Both the position numbers and the translations under genes were made by a program. Below the pieces are notes generated by a model that worked only from the letters and a program-made list of their open reading frames with translations, was not told the DNA's origin and ran no database searches. From NCBI GenBank assembly GCA_964058845.1, contig CAXKVR010000531.1:1-18607 (forward strand): 18,607 nucleotides of DNA, in the 5' to 3' direction. Origin of the DNA: Carex sylvatica. Lineage: Eukaryota > Streptophyta > Magnoliopsida > Poales > Cyperaceae. Positions 17,670-18,607 of this stretch are shown here, in pieces. How positions within the stretch are numbered: the stretch's first letter is position 1; every line of letters begins with the position of its first letter.

Positions 17670-18321
17670 GATTTGCATAGGGGTGTCAATGACACCCGTT
17701 TATTAATTTATCCTATTCGTATTGTATTCAATAAAATGGGTATGAATAAGATTTTTTTTTCGTTAACTTATTGGGTATGGGTATGGATATGAGTAAGGAT
17801 TTTTTTTCGTTAGATAAACGGGTATGAGTACGGGTAAAGGTTATTTCGTACCCGTTGGATAACGAGTAATTATATAAAATAAATTATATCATAAGAAGAA
17901 TATTATGCTAAGCATTTTACTTTTTTATTTGAATGTTTTATTATTTAGTTAAGGAATTGAATTTGTTAGAAGAGATATTTGTAATTTTGATTTTTTTTTT
18001 CTTAATAAAAAACTATTACTTAGAATTAATTGCATATTTATACTTTAATTTTATATTAGTAATTGTAATTGCATATGTATCACATGATAAGTTTTGATAG
18101 TTTATTTATAAAAATAATAAAACTATTATATTTGTATTATTCGTTATTCGTCCACTAATGTTTCGTTATCCGCTAATCTTAACAGGTATGAATAAAGTAG
18201 AATAAGACAAATTCTTAACGAGTATGGGTAAAATATGGATAAAATTAACTCTTAGTAAATATAAGTATAAAAATGGTTTCATTCTACCCGTATCTTACTC
18301 ATTGACATCCCTAGATTTACA
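17670..18321. mobile_element. 636-bp hAT-type MITE (with TSDs)
   Basis: The element is 17678-18313. The left end is TAGGGGTGTCAATGA and the right end in reverse complement is TAGGGATGTCAATGA, 14 of 15 identical. The flanking octamers GATTTGCA (17670-17677) and GATTTACA (18314-18321) match at 7 of 8, the hAT length. A 17-nt palindrome GGGTGTCAATGACACCC occupies 17681-17697. The interior is AT-rich with GGGTATG-type short repeats (17774-17850) and no coding sequence. TAGGGGTGTCAAT-type ends are, from memory, frequent among plant hAT MITEs. Confidence 0.9.
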
Positions 18322-18607
18322 GATCAGACAATCAAAATTCCTGATCCGCTGGTATATATTATTTAATTCTGAATAAGGAAGGAAATAATTCTAACTGTTT
18401 GGCAAAGAGTCACTGTCACATGTTGGAATCGCACGCCAATACGCCATCAATGAGCAATTAAAATCAATCTGATTTTGATGTCAGGGAAATTTTTTTTTTT
18501 TTAAATCTTGCTAGTGGCTACATATGCTTTTTTAATCCAGTTACGTAAATTATTTGTACATCCACTTACATGCTTTTGTAATCACTCCTAGCTGGAAATA
18601 AATCTGC
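18322..18607. other. spacer, nothing recognised
   Basis: No open frame, repeat or RNA gene is supported in the last 286 bp. Confidence 0.4.

Noticed and set aside
17141..17695. 184-codon open frame on the minus strand
   Set aside because: It spans a GC-rich tandem duplication and gives an Arg/Ser-rich peptide with no domain. Openness follows from composition, and the frame starts in unrelated spacer next to a MITE.
1..18607. tRNA, rRNA, CRISPR or riboswitch features
   Set aside because: No cloverleaf, conserved rRNA stretch or regularly spaced short repeats were seen. The 33-bp repeats at 1888 are head-to-tail without spacers.

Overview
The window is nuclear DNA of a flowering plant, most likely a eudicot. 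The signs are GT-AG introns in plant-type genes, about 70% A+T spacer, a Ty1/copia LTR retrotransposon primed by initiator methionine tRNA, and several hAT-like elements and long foldback elements. I see no bacterial operons, CRISPR arrays, tRNA or rRNA genes. The species cannot be named from sequence alone.

Layout. 1-3090 is AT-rich spacer with short direct repeats, a possible decayed coding scrap near 0.9-1.05 kb, a 33-bp tandem repeat at 1.9 kb and a foldback element at 2643-3083. 3832-5491 (+) is the only intact host gene: a four-exon, 167-residue reticulon-like ER membrane protein of the plant RTNLB23 type. Downstream and convergent, 8001-16374 (-) is the wreck of an HKT-type sodium transporter gene. 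Its exon 1 is split by a 5.4-kb copia element and a 369-bp hAT-like element. It also carries a 68-bp duplication and at least three small frameshifts, exon 2 is not recognisable, and only the 3' part of the last exon remains. A long foldback element (8232-8915) lies where intron 1 to exon 3 should be. A 2-kb hAT-like element (5921-7935) separates the pseudogene from the reticulon gene. 10853-16263 (+) is the copia element, structurally complete (two LTRs 356/361 bp, PBS, PPT, 5-bp TSD) but with gag and pol broken in about eight places. 16375-18607 is the former upstream flank of HKT, with a GC-rich duplicated block (17087-17400) and a 636-bp hAT MITE (17678-18313).

How it fits together. This is a history of decay rather than a working gene cluster. 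An HKT gene gained an in-frame partial duplication of its amino-terminal segment, was hit by several transposons and lost function, while the neighbouring reticulon gene kept an open frame and clean splice sites. The two LTRs differ by 9 substitutions and one 5-bp indel, which dates the copia insertion to roughly 1-2 million years under commonly used plant rates (an inference, rate-dependent). I found no convincing evidence of a wholly new biological system. The most unusual items are the HKT amino-terminal duplication with the copia insertion at its junction, and the internal 218-bp tandem array with inverted copies inside the 2-kb hAT-like element.
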